From contig JAISUS010000005.1 of NCBI GenBank assembly GCA_031271965.1, positions 1 to 64,000 of the forward strand: a stretch of 64,000 nt of DNA, given 5' to 3'. Position 1 is the stretch's first letter. Every line of letters starts with the position of its first letter. The DNA comes from Prevotella sp. (GTDB lineage: Bacteria > Bacteroidota > Bacteroidia > Bacteroidales > Dysgonomonadaceae). Below, in pieces: positions 25,202 through 33,529 of this stretch. Made by a program: the position numbers and the translations under genes. The notes beneath the pieces were generated by a model. It ran no database searches, was not told the origin of the DNA, and worked only from the letters and a program-made list of their open reading frames with translations.

Positions 25202-27061
25202 ATGAAAAAAATCATCCTGCTAAGCATATTAGCTTCGTTTTTTCACATACTATCTGCTCAACAAGATAAATCCGCCAGAGAAAAAAATACTCTCAGAGTT
25301 TTAAGCTATAATATCCGCAATGCCAAAGGCATGGATAATGTAACAAATTATGAGCGTATTGCCAATGTTATAGAATCGGCATCTCCCGATATAGTAATGC
25401 TACAGGAGATAGACAGTGTAACCGAGCGCAGTAACAAAATCGATGTACTAAATAAACTGGCAAATATAACCAAAATGTACCCGGCATATGCTCCCGCAAT
25501 ATCATATCAAGGAGGGAAATACGGGATTGGTGTTCTTTCGAAGAAACGTCCGTTATCATGGAGCAGCTTACCCCTTCCCGGCCGGGAAGAAGCCCGCGCC
25601 TTGTTGATAGTAGAATACAACAACTATATCATATTCTGCACACATCTATCCTTAACCAAAGAAGACCGGTTAGCCTCAATAAAAATAATAGAAGAGCAGG
25701 CTAAATTGTATAATAAGCCCATCATATTGGCAGGTGATTTAAATGCAAGTCCTGATTCGCAAGAAATAACGCAATTGGGTTCAACATGGAAATTGTTAAG
25801 CAATACCAAAATTCCAACCTTTCCGTCGAATGAACCGAAAGAAACAATCGACTATATAGCCGGATATACAGGAAAAGGGAGCGGTTACTCTACAGTTAAG
25901 TTTCATGTATTAAACGAACCTATGGCATCAGACCATAGACCATTATTCGCAGATATCAGATTAAAAACCGATGCAGCCAAAGTGATGCGAACCGAACCGT
26001 ATCTTCAGAATCCTTCTACAAACGGAATGACTGTGATGTGGCTGACAAATGTTCCTTGCCGCAGTTGGGTAGAATACGGAACAGACAGTACCAATATGAG
26101 GCGGGTGCGTACTTTCATAGAAGGAGAAATGATAGCTAATAACGAGATTAACCGCATCCGCCTGGAGGGACTCTCTCCGGGAACGAAATATTACTATCGT
26201 GCTGTTTCGCAAGAAATAACTTTGTACGAGCCTTATAAGAAAGAATTTGGCGATACCATACGGACTCCAATTTCCTCTTTCACCACATGGGACGATAGCA
26301 AAAAAGACTTTACAGTTCTTGTATTTAACGATATACACGACAACTACGCCTTATTTGACAAATTATATGCACAAGTAAAAGACTCCGGCTATGAATTAGT
26401 AATCTTCAATGGAGATTGTATTGCCGATGTACAAAGCGAATCTATTGCAGTAAAAAGTATATCACACTATTGCAAGACTGTAGGAGGCAACAATACCCCT
26501 ACTATATTTATCAGAGGAAACCATGAAACACGAGGGGCATACTCTATGTTTTTATGGAACTTATTGGAGAAAAAAGGAGGTTCTCATACTTATGGCGGCT
26601 TTAATCTAGGCGACACTCGCTTCGTTTTACTCGATTGTGGAGAAGACAAACGTGACGACCATTGGGTATATTACGATATGAATGACTTCACCCAATATCG
26701 GCAGGATCAGGCAGAATATCTAAAAGAAGAAATTGTGTCGAATGAATTCAAAGCAGCAAGCAAGCGTATACTCATACATCATATTCCTATCTACGGAAGA
26801 AATCAGAGTTCATACAATCCATGCAAAGATTTATGGGAAGGAATATTATCGAAAGCATCGTTCAATATATCGCTCAATGCGCATACTCATAAGTTCGAAT
26901 ATATACCCAAAGGAAAATACGGGAATAACTATCCTGTTATGATAGGAGGCGGCCCAAGTGAACAAGGTGCAACCGTGTCTATCCTTCAAAAGAAAGGGAA
27001 CAAACTGACGATGAAAGTATTAAACACAAGTGGGGAAACAATTCTAAATCTTGACTTATAA
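25202..27061 (+). CDS. Secreted fusion: EEP nuclease/phosphatase + purple acid phosphatase-like phosphoesterase
   Basis: A 619-residue exported protein with two phosphoesterase modules. After a signal peptide (to about residue 20) comes an endonuclease/exonuclease/phosphatase domain (about 30-255) with LSYNIRNAKG, LQEIDS, GDLNASPDS and the terminal SDHRPLFADI. A Fn3-like purple acid phosphatase N-domain (about 265-365, PYLQNPSTNGMTVMWLT) follows, then a calcineurin-like metallophosphatase (about 375-600) with FNDIHDN, FNGDCIAD, RGNHETRG, IHHIPIYG and LNAHTHKFEY. All metal-binding motifs of both modules look intact. Periplasmic phosphate scavenging from nucleic acid or phospholipid is plausible but unproven. 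The gene is monocistronic. Confidence 0.9.
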   Translation: MKKIILLSILASFFHILSAQQDKSAREKNTLRVLSYNIRNAKGMDNVTNYERIANVIESASPDIVMLQEIDSVTERSNKIDVLNKLANITKMYPAYAPAISYQGGKYGIGVLSKKRPLSWSSLPLPGREEARALLIVEYNNYIIFCTHLSLTKEDRLASIKIIEEQAKLYNKPIILAGDLNASPDSQEITQLGSTWKLLSNTKIPTFPSNEPKETIDYIAGYTGKGSGYSTVKFHVLNEPMASDHRPLFADIRLKTDAAKVMRTEPYLQNPSTNGMTVMWLTNVPCRSWVEYGTDSTNMRRVRTFIEGEMIANNEINRIRLEGLSPGTKYYYRAVSQEITLYEPYKKEFGDTIRTPISSFTTWDDSKKDFTVLVFNDIHDNYALFDKLYAQVKDSGYELVIFNGDCIADVQSESIAVKSISHYCKTVGGNNTPTIFIRGNHETRGAYSMFLWNLLEKKGGSHTYGGFNLGDTRFVLLDCGEDKRDDHWVYYDMNDFTQYRQDQAEYLKEEIVSNEFKAASKRILIHHIPIYGRNQSSYNPCKDLWEGILSKASFNISLNAHTHKFEYIPKGKYGNNYPVMIGGGPSEQGATVSILQKKGNKLTMKVLNTSGETILNLDL

Positions 27062-27134
27062 TGTTCTGAATAAACTAAAGAGCCTCATATGCATAATTTT
27101 ATGCGCATGATTTTAAGGATTCAAATGAAAAGCA

Positions 27135-27142
27135 TATCTTTG
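27135..27142 (+). promoter_or_regulatory. -7 box of the DUF4290-rimM operon
   Basis: TATCTTTG, a full consensus match, about 117 bases before the DUF4290 start, which gives a leader of roughly 110 bases. Confidence 0.65.
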
Positions 27143-27258
27143 CTTTCCGTTAGTATAGGATGCAGGCTGAATTATAAAACCACAGGCTCGAAACAGCGCA
27201 CTAAGGCACTTTGCTAACCCCATATCAACAATTAAAAATTCATAACTCTAAGATTTAG

Positions 27259-27861
27259 ATGGAATATAACACCCAATTAAAAAAACTGGCTCTTCCCGAA
27301 TACGGAAGAAATATACAAAATATGGTAGATTATTGTCTTACAATATCAGACCGAAATGAACGCAAACGTTGCGCAAATACTATTATTACCATTATGGGAA
27401 ATATGTTTCCTCATTTGCGTGATGTAAATGACTTCAAACATATATTGTGGGATCATTTGGCAATTATGTCCAATTTTGAACTCGATATCGATTACCCTTA
27501 CGAAATTCTCAAGAAAGAAGATTTATATCTTAAACCCGTAAAAATAGAATATAGCCGTCCGGACATGCAGTATCGCCATTATGGCAAGACGCTGGAAAAA
27601 ATGGTTCAACTGGCAACTACGGTAGAAGACCCGAAGGAAAAAGAACAATTTATATTGCTTGTTGCCACTCATATGAAAAAATCATATATACAGTGGAATA
27701 AGGAAGTGGACGACCAGAAGATATTCATTGACATGTATGAATTATCCAAAGGGAAAATAGACATTCGTGGCTCGGAAATAAAATTACCTGAAATGAAAGA
27801 TTTAGGACAGCGAAATAATAACAATAACACAGGAAAAAAGAATCAACAAAAGAAAAAATAA
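27259..27861 (+). CDS. DUF4290 family protein
   Basis: A 200-residue cytoplasmic protein of the Bacteroidetes-specific DUF4290 family; function unknown. Recognisable parts are the start MEYNTQLKKLALPEYGR-NIQNMV, the helix RKRCANTIITIMGNMFPHLRD, and the low-complexity basic tail (Asn run, then KKNQQKKK). It is followed after 3 bases by rimM, the usual neighbourhood for this family, which hints at a role near ribosome or cell-wall biogenesis (inference). Confidence 0.9.
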   Translation: MEYNTQLKKLALPEYGRNIQNMVDYCLTISDRNERKRCANTIITIMGNMFPHLRDVNDFKHILWDHLAIMSNFELDIDYPYEILKKEDLYLKPVKIEYSRPDMQYRHYGKTLEKMVQLATTVEDPKEKEQFILLVATHMKKSYIQWNKEVDDQKIFIDMYELSKGKIDIRGSEIKLPEMKDLGQRNNNNNTGKKNQQKKK

Positions 27862-27864
27862 CGG

Positions 27865-28383
27865 ATGATAAAGGAAAGCGAAGTATTTAAAATAGGAAAG
27901 CTAACCAAACCGCACGGAATAAAAGGTGAAATAAGCTTCGCTTTCGAAAATGATGTATTCGACCGGGTAGACTGCCCTTACCTAATATGCAATATCGATG
28001 GCATATTAGTACCTTTCTTTATTGAAGAATATCGTTTCAAAGGGAAAGAAACAGCCTTAATTCTGTTTGAAGGTATTGACAATGAAGATAAAGCTCAACG
28101 CTTGACTGGTCTTGATATATATTTCCCTCGCAAATATTATGAAGAAGAGGAGGAAAACGACATCGAGTATTCCTGGAATTTCTTTATCGGATTCTCAGTG
28201 ATCGACAAAGCGCATGGAACCCTAGGAAGAATTGAAGAAATAGACGAAAAAACAATCAATACGCTTTTCCTTATAAAAAACGGTACAGAAGAACTAATCA
28301 TCCCTGCCACAGAAGCATTCATTGAAAAGATAGATGCAAAAAAGAAAATTATCTATTTAAATTTGCCCGAAGGTTTGATTTAA
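27865..28383 (+). CDS. rimM: Ribosome maturation factor RimM
   Basis: A 172-residue factor that binds ribosomal protein S19 and helps mature the 30S head. The N-terminal RimM barrel starts at KIGKLTKPHGIKGEISFAF; the C-terminal PRC-barrel contains the family motif around LIIPATEAFIEKIDAKKKIIYLNLPEGLI. The length is normal. It is co-transcribed with DUF4290. In many Bacteroidales murA lies between these two and an M23 peptidase and dxr follow; here those genes are absent and a repeat element lies downstream. Confidence 0.94.
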   Translation: MIKESEVFKIGKLTKPHGIKGEISFAFENDVFDRVDCPYLICNIDGILVPFFIEEYRFKGKETALILFEGIDNEDKAQRLTGLDIYFPRKYYEEEEENDIEYSWNFFIGFSVIDKAHGTLGRIEEIDEKTINTLFLIKNGTEELIIPATEAFIEKIDAKKKIIYLNLPEGLI

Positions 28384-28479
28384 TCTTACCATTTAAAATG
28401 ATATCCATCCAACCTTCGTAAATCTTCTATCTTTGTACTTTTATTCCACACAACATCTTTTCCAAATCATATTCATGAG

Positions 28480-28622
28480 GTCGTCTTGACTTTTTGTTTT
28501 TGGTATTATTTTGTCATCCTGACGACAGGGAGGATCTCTTTATTTTGAAGAAAGAGATACTTCACTAACGCTCAGCATGAAAAATGAAGAATGAAGAATG
28601 AAAAATGAAAAGTCAAGACGAC
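28480..28622. repeat. 143-bp MITE-like repeat with 15-bp terminal inverted repeats
   Basis: It starts gtcgtcttgactttt and ends with the exact reverse complement. Inside is a palindromic unit (gtcatcctgac...gtgcagcatga type) related to the second unit of the arrays near 8.9 and 13.4 kb, and the segment cttgactttttgtttttgg also occurs inverted at about 8931-8957. No clear target duplication was seen. Confidence 0.8.
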
Positions 28623-28689
28623 TTCCATGTAAAAAGATTTAGAAAAATATAAAAAACTGTATATTTTAACAAGTAGTTATTTTTATTCT

Positions 28690-28697
28690 TACATTTG
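28690..28697 (+). promoter_or_regulatory. -7 box of the DUF1573 gene
   Basis: TACATTTG fits TAnnTTTG, 65 bases before the start codon; TTTTA near 28664 can serve as a weak -33 box. Confidence 0.6.
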
Positions 28698-28762
28698 TAC
28701 ACTGAATACTACAAGTTTAGTAGAGCAACATTTTTACAGAAAAATTTTTAGGTATTTAAAAT

Positions 28763-29167
28763 ATGAAAAAGATTGGTTTTATACTATTTGCTTTGGTTCT
28801 ATCTACTAATTTTATGTTAGCCCAAGCAACCGGAGTTAATAAAAATGCTCCTAAAGCAGAATTTGCAAAAGAGGTTCATGATTTTGGAAAAGTAGAAGAA
28901 AGTGCCGGTACAGTAACGACCGAGTTTACGTTCAAAAACACAGGTAAAGCGCCTTTAATTATTCAGCGTGTACAAGCTAGCTGTGGATGCACGACTCCCG
29001 AATATACAAATGAGCCGATACTTCCCGGAAAAACAGGTACCATTAAAGTGACTTATTCGACAGTAGGACGTCCGGGTGCTTTTAACAAGGACGTTACTAT
29101 ATTTACGAATGTGCCTGATGCCATATACAAAGTGCATATCAAAGGAGAAGTTGTTCGCAAGAAATAA
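28763..29167 (+). CDS. Exported DUF1573 domain protein
   Basis: A 134-residue secreted protein: signal peptide MKKIGFILFALVLSTNFMLA, then one immunoglobulin-like DUF1573 domain with the family motif VQASCGCTTPEYT and the strand GTIKVTYSTVGRPGAF. The family is related to MSP/ASH-like folds and is common in the Bacteroidetes periplasm; no reaction is known. The two Cys in SCGC may form a disulfide or bind metal. It is monocistronic with a promoter and a terminator. Confidence 0.9.
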   Translation: MKKIGFILFALVLSTNFMLAQATGVNKNAPKAEFAKEVHDFGKVEESAGTVTTEFTFKNTGKAPLIIQRVQASCGCTTPEYTNEPILPGKTGTIKVTYSTVGRPGAFNKDVTIFTNVPDAIYKVHIKGEVVRKK

Positions 29168-29189
29168 TTGGATACGATAATATTAATAT

Positions 29190-29226
29190 CAGAGGATATA
29201 TCGGAAGGTGTATCCTCTTTTATTTT
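29190..29226 (+). terminator. Terminator of the DUF1573 gene
   Basis: agaggata (29191-29198) pairs with tatcctct (29211-29218) and is followed by a T-rich run. The next start codon is 11 bases further on. Confidence 0.75.
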
Positions 29227-29236
29227 AATCTGAAAA

Positions 29237-29998
29237 ATGAAACAGTTCATCTTCCTTTTATTATCGATCCTTACCTTCGGAAAGATTACAGCACAACACA
29301 ATATTCCGAGCGGAGCACACTTATTGTTAAAGGCCTACCCCACTACCATTAAAGATTATAAAGATGGTTACCTTATCATGGCTAATAATAATATAATGTA
29401 TGTAGAATCGAAAGAAAAGAAATCTCACACAGAATTGATAAACAGCAATAATATCGGGGATATCTTCGCGTATTCATATATCAGGGGAGCTGTAAAAGGC
29501 ATACCAAGAAACCATGACCCGGGCCGTATAAGAAGCGAAGATTTGCTAAAAGCAATGTATGGTGTTACTCCGGCTGATGTTCAGCAGAATTTGACAACTA
29601 TCATATGGTGCCCTAAACTTGTAAACCTAAAGCTAAAGATAACAAAGATAAACGGAGTAGATAAGCAATTGCAAAAAGTATCGGATGAATTGGATAATCA
29701 TCCTGAGCTAAAAGATTATTTACTTAACTCAAGCACTTTTTGTTGGAGAAAAGTAAGAGGTTCAAACAAACTGAGCACACATAGTTTTGGTATTGCAATA
29801 GACCTGAACACAAAATATTCTAACTATTGGCAATGGGATTGTCGTTGCTCTTCAGAAACGGCTATATTAGGATACAAAAACCAGATACCTCAACTGATAG
29901 TAGACATCTTCGAAAAATATGGATTTATTTGGGGCGGGAAATGGTATCACTACGATACCATGCATTTTGAATACAGGCCTGAACTATTGATCGGCTAA
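29237..29998 (+). CDS. Secreted M15 family D-Ala-D-Ala peptidase-like protein
   Basis: A 253-residue exported zinc peptidase (signal peptide to about residue 20, ITAQ). The M15 motif is visible as LSTHSFGIAIDLN (His and Asp ligands) and the second His in YDTMHFEYRPELL. Family members trim D-alanyl or L-Ala/D-Glu links in peptidoglycan stem peptides. The sequence upstream of the catalytic part is long and lacks other domains. It overlaps the convergent TPR lipoprotein gene by 4 bases at the 3' end. The exact bond cut is unknown. Confidence 0.87.
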   Translation: MKQFIFLLLSILTFGKITAQHNIPSGAHLLLKAYPTTIKDYKDGYLIMANNNIMYVESKEKKSHTELINSNNIGDIFAYSYIRGAVKGIPRNHDPGRIRSEDLLKAMYGVTPADVQQNLTTIIWCPKLVNLKLKITKINGVDKQLQKVSDELDNHPELKDYLLNSSTFCWRKVRGSNKLSTHSFGIAIDLNTKYSNYWQWDCRCSSETAILGYKNQIPQLIVDIFEKYGFIWGGKWYHYDTMHFEYRPELLIG

Positions 29999-30933
29999 TA
30001 TCGGTTTTTCTTTACGAACGGGCGCAATCTTCTTATAGCATCATGAATATTTGACTTATCATTATAGTCAAGAGACAAAACTCTTTCATAATCGTTAAGA
30101 GCCTTTTCATAATTCTTTTTCAACTCATATATGTTTGCTCTCTGCCTATAAAGGCGAACAAATGAAGAATCGATACTTAGTCCTTTATTGCAATCATCTA
30201 AAGCCTTATCCAGTTCTTTTTGCTTGATATACAAACCAGCCCGGTTTGAATAAGCATTAATATTTGTGGTATCTAAATCTAATACTTTACCATAATCGCT
30301 TAAAGCTTTAGACGAATCTTTCAATGCCAAATATATATTTCCTCTGTTATTATAAATATCAGCTAAATAAGGTGGTTGCTGTTTTACCGCTTTGTTGTAG
30401 TCGGCCAACGCCTCTTCATATCGGGCCGATTTCTCATAAATAATCCCTCTATTATAATAAGCATCAGCATAATTATCATCTATTTTAATTGCGCGCGCAT
30501 AATCCAACATGGACAAACTGTCTTTATCCATTGTCTGGTAAATACAGCCTCTATTAAAATAACTTTTTGCATTAGTGGAGTCTAAACGTATCGAAACATT
30601 GCTATATTCCAATGCTTTCGTATAATTTTTTATATGCACATATTCATTGCTGATATAATTATTGGCATCTATAAGCAGCATATTTTTCTTGCGAAGAGTA
30701 ATAAGATCTTTATCGTCTTCTATTAACTGAATAATCGTTTTAAACGCTTTGAGGCGTTCAACAGGGATACTCAGACTGTCTTCCACACGGCTCAATTGAT
30801 GCCGGAATACTTCAATATGCTCATCCTGTTTCAGCTCTTTATCAAATAAACCACATGATGTTAATAGTATGCAAAGCTGTATTGGCAGAATAACATGATA
30901 CACTAATGCACTGATCTTTATTGTTCTTGTCAT
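29995..30933 (-). CDS. TPR-repeat lipoprotein
   Basis: A 312-residue lipoprotein with lipobox LLTSC (Cys27). The rest is at least five to six tetratricopeptide repeats, for example AKSYFNRGCIYQTMDKDSLSMLDYARAI, then ADAYYNRGIIYEKSARYEEALADYNKAV and later copies to the C-terminus. TPR arrays are protein-binding scaffolds; no partner can be named from the neighbours. It has its own promoter, whose region overlaps the terminator of the creD cassette. Its 3' end overlaps the M15 gene on the other strand by 4 bases. Confidence 0.88.
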   Translation of the reverse strand: MTRTIKISALVYHVILPIQLCILLTSCGLFDKELKQDEHIEVFRHQLSRVEDSLSIPVERLKAFKTIIQLIEDDKDLITLRKKNMLLIDANNYISNEYVHIKNYTKALEYSNVSIRLDSTNAKSYFNRGCIYQTMDKDSLSMLDYARAIKIDDNYADAYYNRGIIYEKSARYEEALADYNKAVKQQPPYLADIYNNRGNIYLALKDSSKALSDYGKVLDLDTTNINAYSNRAGLYIKQKELDKALDDCNKGLSIDSSFVRLYRQRANIYELKKNYEKALNDYERVLSLDYNDKSNIHDAIRRLRPFVKKNRY

Positions 30934-30958
30934 CCAAATAGTTGTTTAAGTCTCATGG

Positions 30959-30966
30959 CAAAGATA
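30959..30966 (-). promoter_or_regulatory. -7 box of the TPR lipoprotein gene
   Basis: TATCTTTG on the minus strand, 26 bases before the start; a weak TTTA -33 element (30987 to 30984) coincides with the foot of the creD terminator. Confidence 0.6.
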
Positions 30967-30983
30967 GAAAAATTATTATAAAA

Positions 30984-31019
30984 TAAAGACACCTATCCAT
31001 CACAGATAAGTGTCTTTTG
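30984..31019 (-). terminator. Terminator of the creD cassette
   Basis: aaagacac (30985-30992) pairs with gtgtcttt (31010-31017), with additional ctatc/gata pairing inside and an A/T-rich tail on the minus strand. Confidence 0.75.
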
Positions 31020-31091
31020 AATAGTATTCGTATGAAGTATCAATTAGTCTCTTTATATATATGACGAGTAAAAAATGAAAATGTTACAACA

Positions 31092-32438
31092 CTATGGCAT
31101 ATAATTATCAACTTTATCCTCCGCAGCTTTTTCAATATCTGTTTCGGAAGTAGTTTTTTTCTTGTACCAATCCACATTACGCAAGGCAAACATAACTATA
31201 GCCAATGCAATAAATAATCCGGCAGCACCAAATAATAACGACATACTTTCTAACTGCAATATGATATATAGGTATGTATAAAGTATGCTTAAAAAACCGC
31301 CCATCATACATGCCTGTTTAATATTCTTAAACATCGTTTTAGAGTAAGCCGTTATGAGAGCCACCGTTGCAGATGCAGAGATAAAGTAAGAAAGTTTGAA
31401 GTCCAAATGTTCTGATATAGCCAGCAACAATGTATAAAATAACACAAGAGCACAGCTAACAAGCAAATATTGTACAGGATGAATACGCTTACGGCTTAGT
31501 AATTCGACTAAGAAAAATACGACAAATGTGAGCATGATAAAGACAATAGCATATTTCACAGATCGCATTGTCATTTGATATTGATCTACCGGATATTTGA
31601 ACTCTACACCCAAGGACGACTGCTTCAGAAGATCATTATTTCCTATCCACGTCTGTACATAATTGCGGTTATAATCAAATATTTCCCACTTTGCATCAAA
31701 CCCGTCTTTACCGATAGTTTTTTCTCCAGGAAGAAAGTCTCCTGAGAAAGATACAGTCTCCCATGGTGATTTCAAATGAATCTTGCTTTCCTTGCCGACA
31801 GGAGTAATATATAAGCCCTCGCTTCCATTTAGCACCAAATCGAAACCAAATTCAAATTTCGAAACAGAAGGATCGATAGTAATATTAACTGTAAGCCCCG
31901 AACCGATAATAGTATTATCATTCACTCCCGGCTGTACATCAAAGTCTTTTCCATTCAGGTTAAAGACTATTTTATTCTTTATCCCTTGCAAATACGGTAT
32001 TCCCAATAAAATAAAAGCATCGTCCCATTGAATTTGCTCTTGCTTTATATTCAATTTATCAAGACAGGGAAGCGAGAAACTACCTTTTATATTCAAATTA
32101 GACTGATATACAAGAGATTTATACAAAGTTCGCTTTCTTGCTTCTGTATTGATATCTCCATTCACCTTGAAATCGTCAGGCAAACAATAGGAATAACCAA
32201 TTTTATTTGCCTCGGTTAAATAAGGTAAAACCAACACAGGCCCCGTAATACGTTGAACACCTCCTATTTTCTGACTGATCTCATTCTGTACAGCTTTTTG
32301 ACTGTCTTCCCGCTCTTCTATCAATGATATAACCATCCTGATAGGGAATAGCATAATAATAACTAAAACCGCTACGACAATTACTTTTACCATAATCATG
32401 TCTGTATTTACACCAAATTTCGCTTTCATAATGCTCAT
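31092..32438 (-). CDS. creD: CreD family inner membrane protein
   Basis: A 448-residue inner-membrane protein of the CreD family, linked in other bacteria to envelope stress and beta-lactam or colicin tolerance. One N-terminal helix (about 16-36) is followed by a large periplasmic domain (40-290, with EREDSQKAVQNEISQKIGGVQRITGPVLVLPY), then five or six C-terminal helices starting at RSVKYAIVFIMLTFVVFFLVE, with the family motif RKRIHPVQYLLVSCALVLFYTLLLAISEH. It is the third gene of a cassette with a membrane protein and a winged-helix regulator. A second ATG nine bases in is an alternative start. Confidence 0.93.
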   Translation of the reverse strand: MSIMKAKFGVNTDMIMVKVIVVAVLVIIMLFPIRMVISLIEEREDSQKAVQNEISQKIGGVQRITGPVLVLPYLTEANKIGYSYCLPDDFKVNGDINTEARKRTLYKSLVYQSNLNIKGSFSLPCLDKLNIKQEQIQWDDAFILLGIPYLQGIKNKIVFNLNGKDFDVQPGVNDNTIIGSGLTVNITIDPSVSKFEFGFDLVLNGSEGLYITPVGKESKIHLKSPWETVSFSGDFLPGEKTIGKDGFDAKWEIFDYNRNYVQTWIGNNDLLKQSSLGVEFKYPVDQYQMTMRSVKYAIVFIMLTFVVFFLVELLSRKRIHPVQYLLVSCALVLFYTLLLAISEHLDFKLSYFISASATVALITAYSKTMFKNIKQACMMGGFLSILYTYLYIILQLESMSLLFGAAGLFIALAIVMFALRNVDWYKKKTTSETDIEKAAEDKVDNYMP

Positions 32439-32486
32439 TATTTAATTAAAAGTTCTTTGAATTTCAAAGTTTATAAATAAAAAATT

Positions 32487-32792
32487 TTACGGCAAAGGAT
32501 TAATTAATTTCTCAAGTGCATCTATATGTTTTTTAAATAATTCGGCTCCACCAGAAGTAACTTTATAAGATGTGTTCGGTTTTCGACCAACAAACTGCTT
32601 CTTTACTTCTATTATCTCCTCTTTTTCTAAAGCTTTCAGATGACTCGCCAAATTCCCATCAGTCACTTCCAATAACTCTTTCATCGTATTGAAATCGACA
32701 CTGTCATTTACCATCAATACCGACATAATGCCTAATCGTACACGGCTATCGAAGACCTTATTCAATCCTGATATAATATCTTTCATCATCAA
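32487..32792 (-). CDS. Winged-helix transcriptional regulator (HTH_34 type)
   Basis: A 101-residue DNA-binding protein. The winged helix spans nearly all of it: RVRLGIMSVLMVNDSVDFNTMKELLEVTDGNLASHLKALEKEEIIEVKKQF and a wing with GRKPNTSYKVTSGG. The family is often paired with a membrane gene and creD in Bacteroidetes, probably as an autoregulator. It overlaps the end of the upstream membrane protein gene by 4 bases, so translation is coupled, and lies 48 bases before creD. Confidence 0.88.
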   Translation of the reverse strand: MMMKDIISGLNKVFDSRVRLGIMSVLMVNDSVDFNTMKELLEVTDGNLASHLKALEKEEIIEVKKQFVGRKPNTSYKVTSGGAELFKKHIDALEKLINPLP

Positions 32793-33394
32793 CCGTTTTT
32801 AACAGATTTCATGTCATATTTATAATAGATTATTATACCATATACTATATGCAAAACGCCAAAACCAATGGCCCAGAATAATAACCCGTTACAAACGAAT
32901 ATACCCGCTATCAAACCTAACAGGATTTCACATGCTCCAAGAATTCTTATATCACGATAAGTTCTTGATCCCGCATATATGAGTGCCAAACCATAAAATA
33001 TAAGCATCGAGGGCGCAACCATCCGAGTGGCCTGCTGGTATATAAGTATCACACAGAAGATACCACCGATTATCATAGGTATCGAAAAATCTTTTATTAT
33101 CTGTTGTGTAACCGGCATCCACAACTTAGCTCCACTCTTCTTGGCCTTTCTCATACAAAAGAAAAATCCGGCAGAAGCCGCTAATAATAAAACGACAAGA
33201 GCCAATAAGATAAAATCGTACAATAAAGTCCCCGTTACTGTAAACTCATTTCTCAGAATCAGATGCCCTGCACCGGCACCAACTAAAGCGAAGAATCCGG
33301 CAGATATTCCGGACATACCACTCAACGACAGAAACTTACTGGACCGTTCCATCATAGAACGGATATGCTTTATATCTTCCAAATTTGTATCCAT
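32789..33394 (-). CDS. Multi-helix membrane protein of the creD cassette
   Basis: A 201-residue protein with about six hydrophobic helices and a short cytoplasmic N-terminus (MDTNLEDIKHIRSMMERSSKFLSLSGMSG). No enzyme motif is seen. The start at 33394 is chosen because the extra 43 upstream residues are not membrane-like and run over the promoter and terminator region. Genes of this type precede the winged-helix/creD pair in related genomes, so it may be a sensor or anti-regulator for the cassette (inference). Confidence 0.8.
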   Translation of the reverse strand: MDTNLEDIKHIRSMMERSSKFLSLSGMSGISAGFFALVGAGAGHLILRNEFTVTGTLLYDFILLALVVLLLAASAGFFFCMRKAKKSGAKLWMPVTQQIIKDFSIPMIIGGIFCVILIYQQATRMVAPSMLIFYGLALIYAGSRTYRDIRILGACEILLGLIAGIFVCNGLLFWAIGFGVLHIVYGIIIYYKYDMKSVKNG

Positions 33395-33452
33395 AACATC
33401 AACTTTGAAAAACAAAGTAAATATAAATTTCTTAATTCTGCAATAGGTACAA

Positions 33453-33491
33453 AAAAAAGCCACAAAGCTTCCCCTGTCTTTGTGGCTTTTC
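33453..33491. terminator. Terminator of the susCD operon
   Basis: aaaagccacaaag (33455-33467) pairs perfectly with ctttgtggctttt (33478-33490), with A and T runs outside. It lies 40 bases after the susD stop and ends the minus-strand susCD transcript. Confidence 0.85.
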
Positions 33492-33529
33492 AGAATCACC
33501 CCATTAAATTTATAGAATGTCAATCTTAA

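Larger units (their letters stand above)
28384..28762. other. Intergenic region between rimM and the DUF1573 gene
   Basis: It has no gene. It holds an orphan consensus -7 box (TATCTTTG, 28428-28435), the palindromic element 28480-28622 and the promoter used for DUF1573 (28690-28697). Confidence 0.6.

Noticed and set aside
33395-33523. 43-residue N-terminal extension of the creD-cassette membrane protein
   Set aside because: It runs into the susCD terminator and is not membrane-like.
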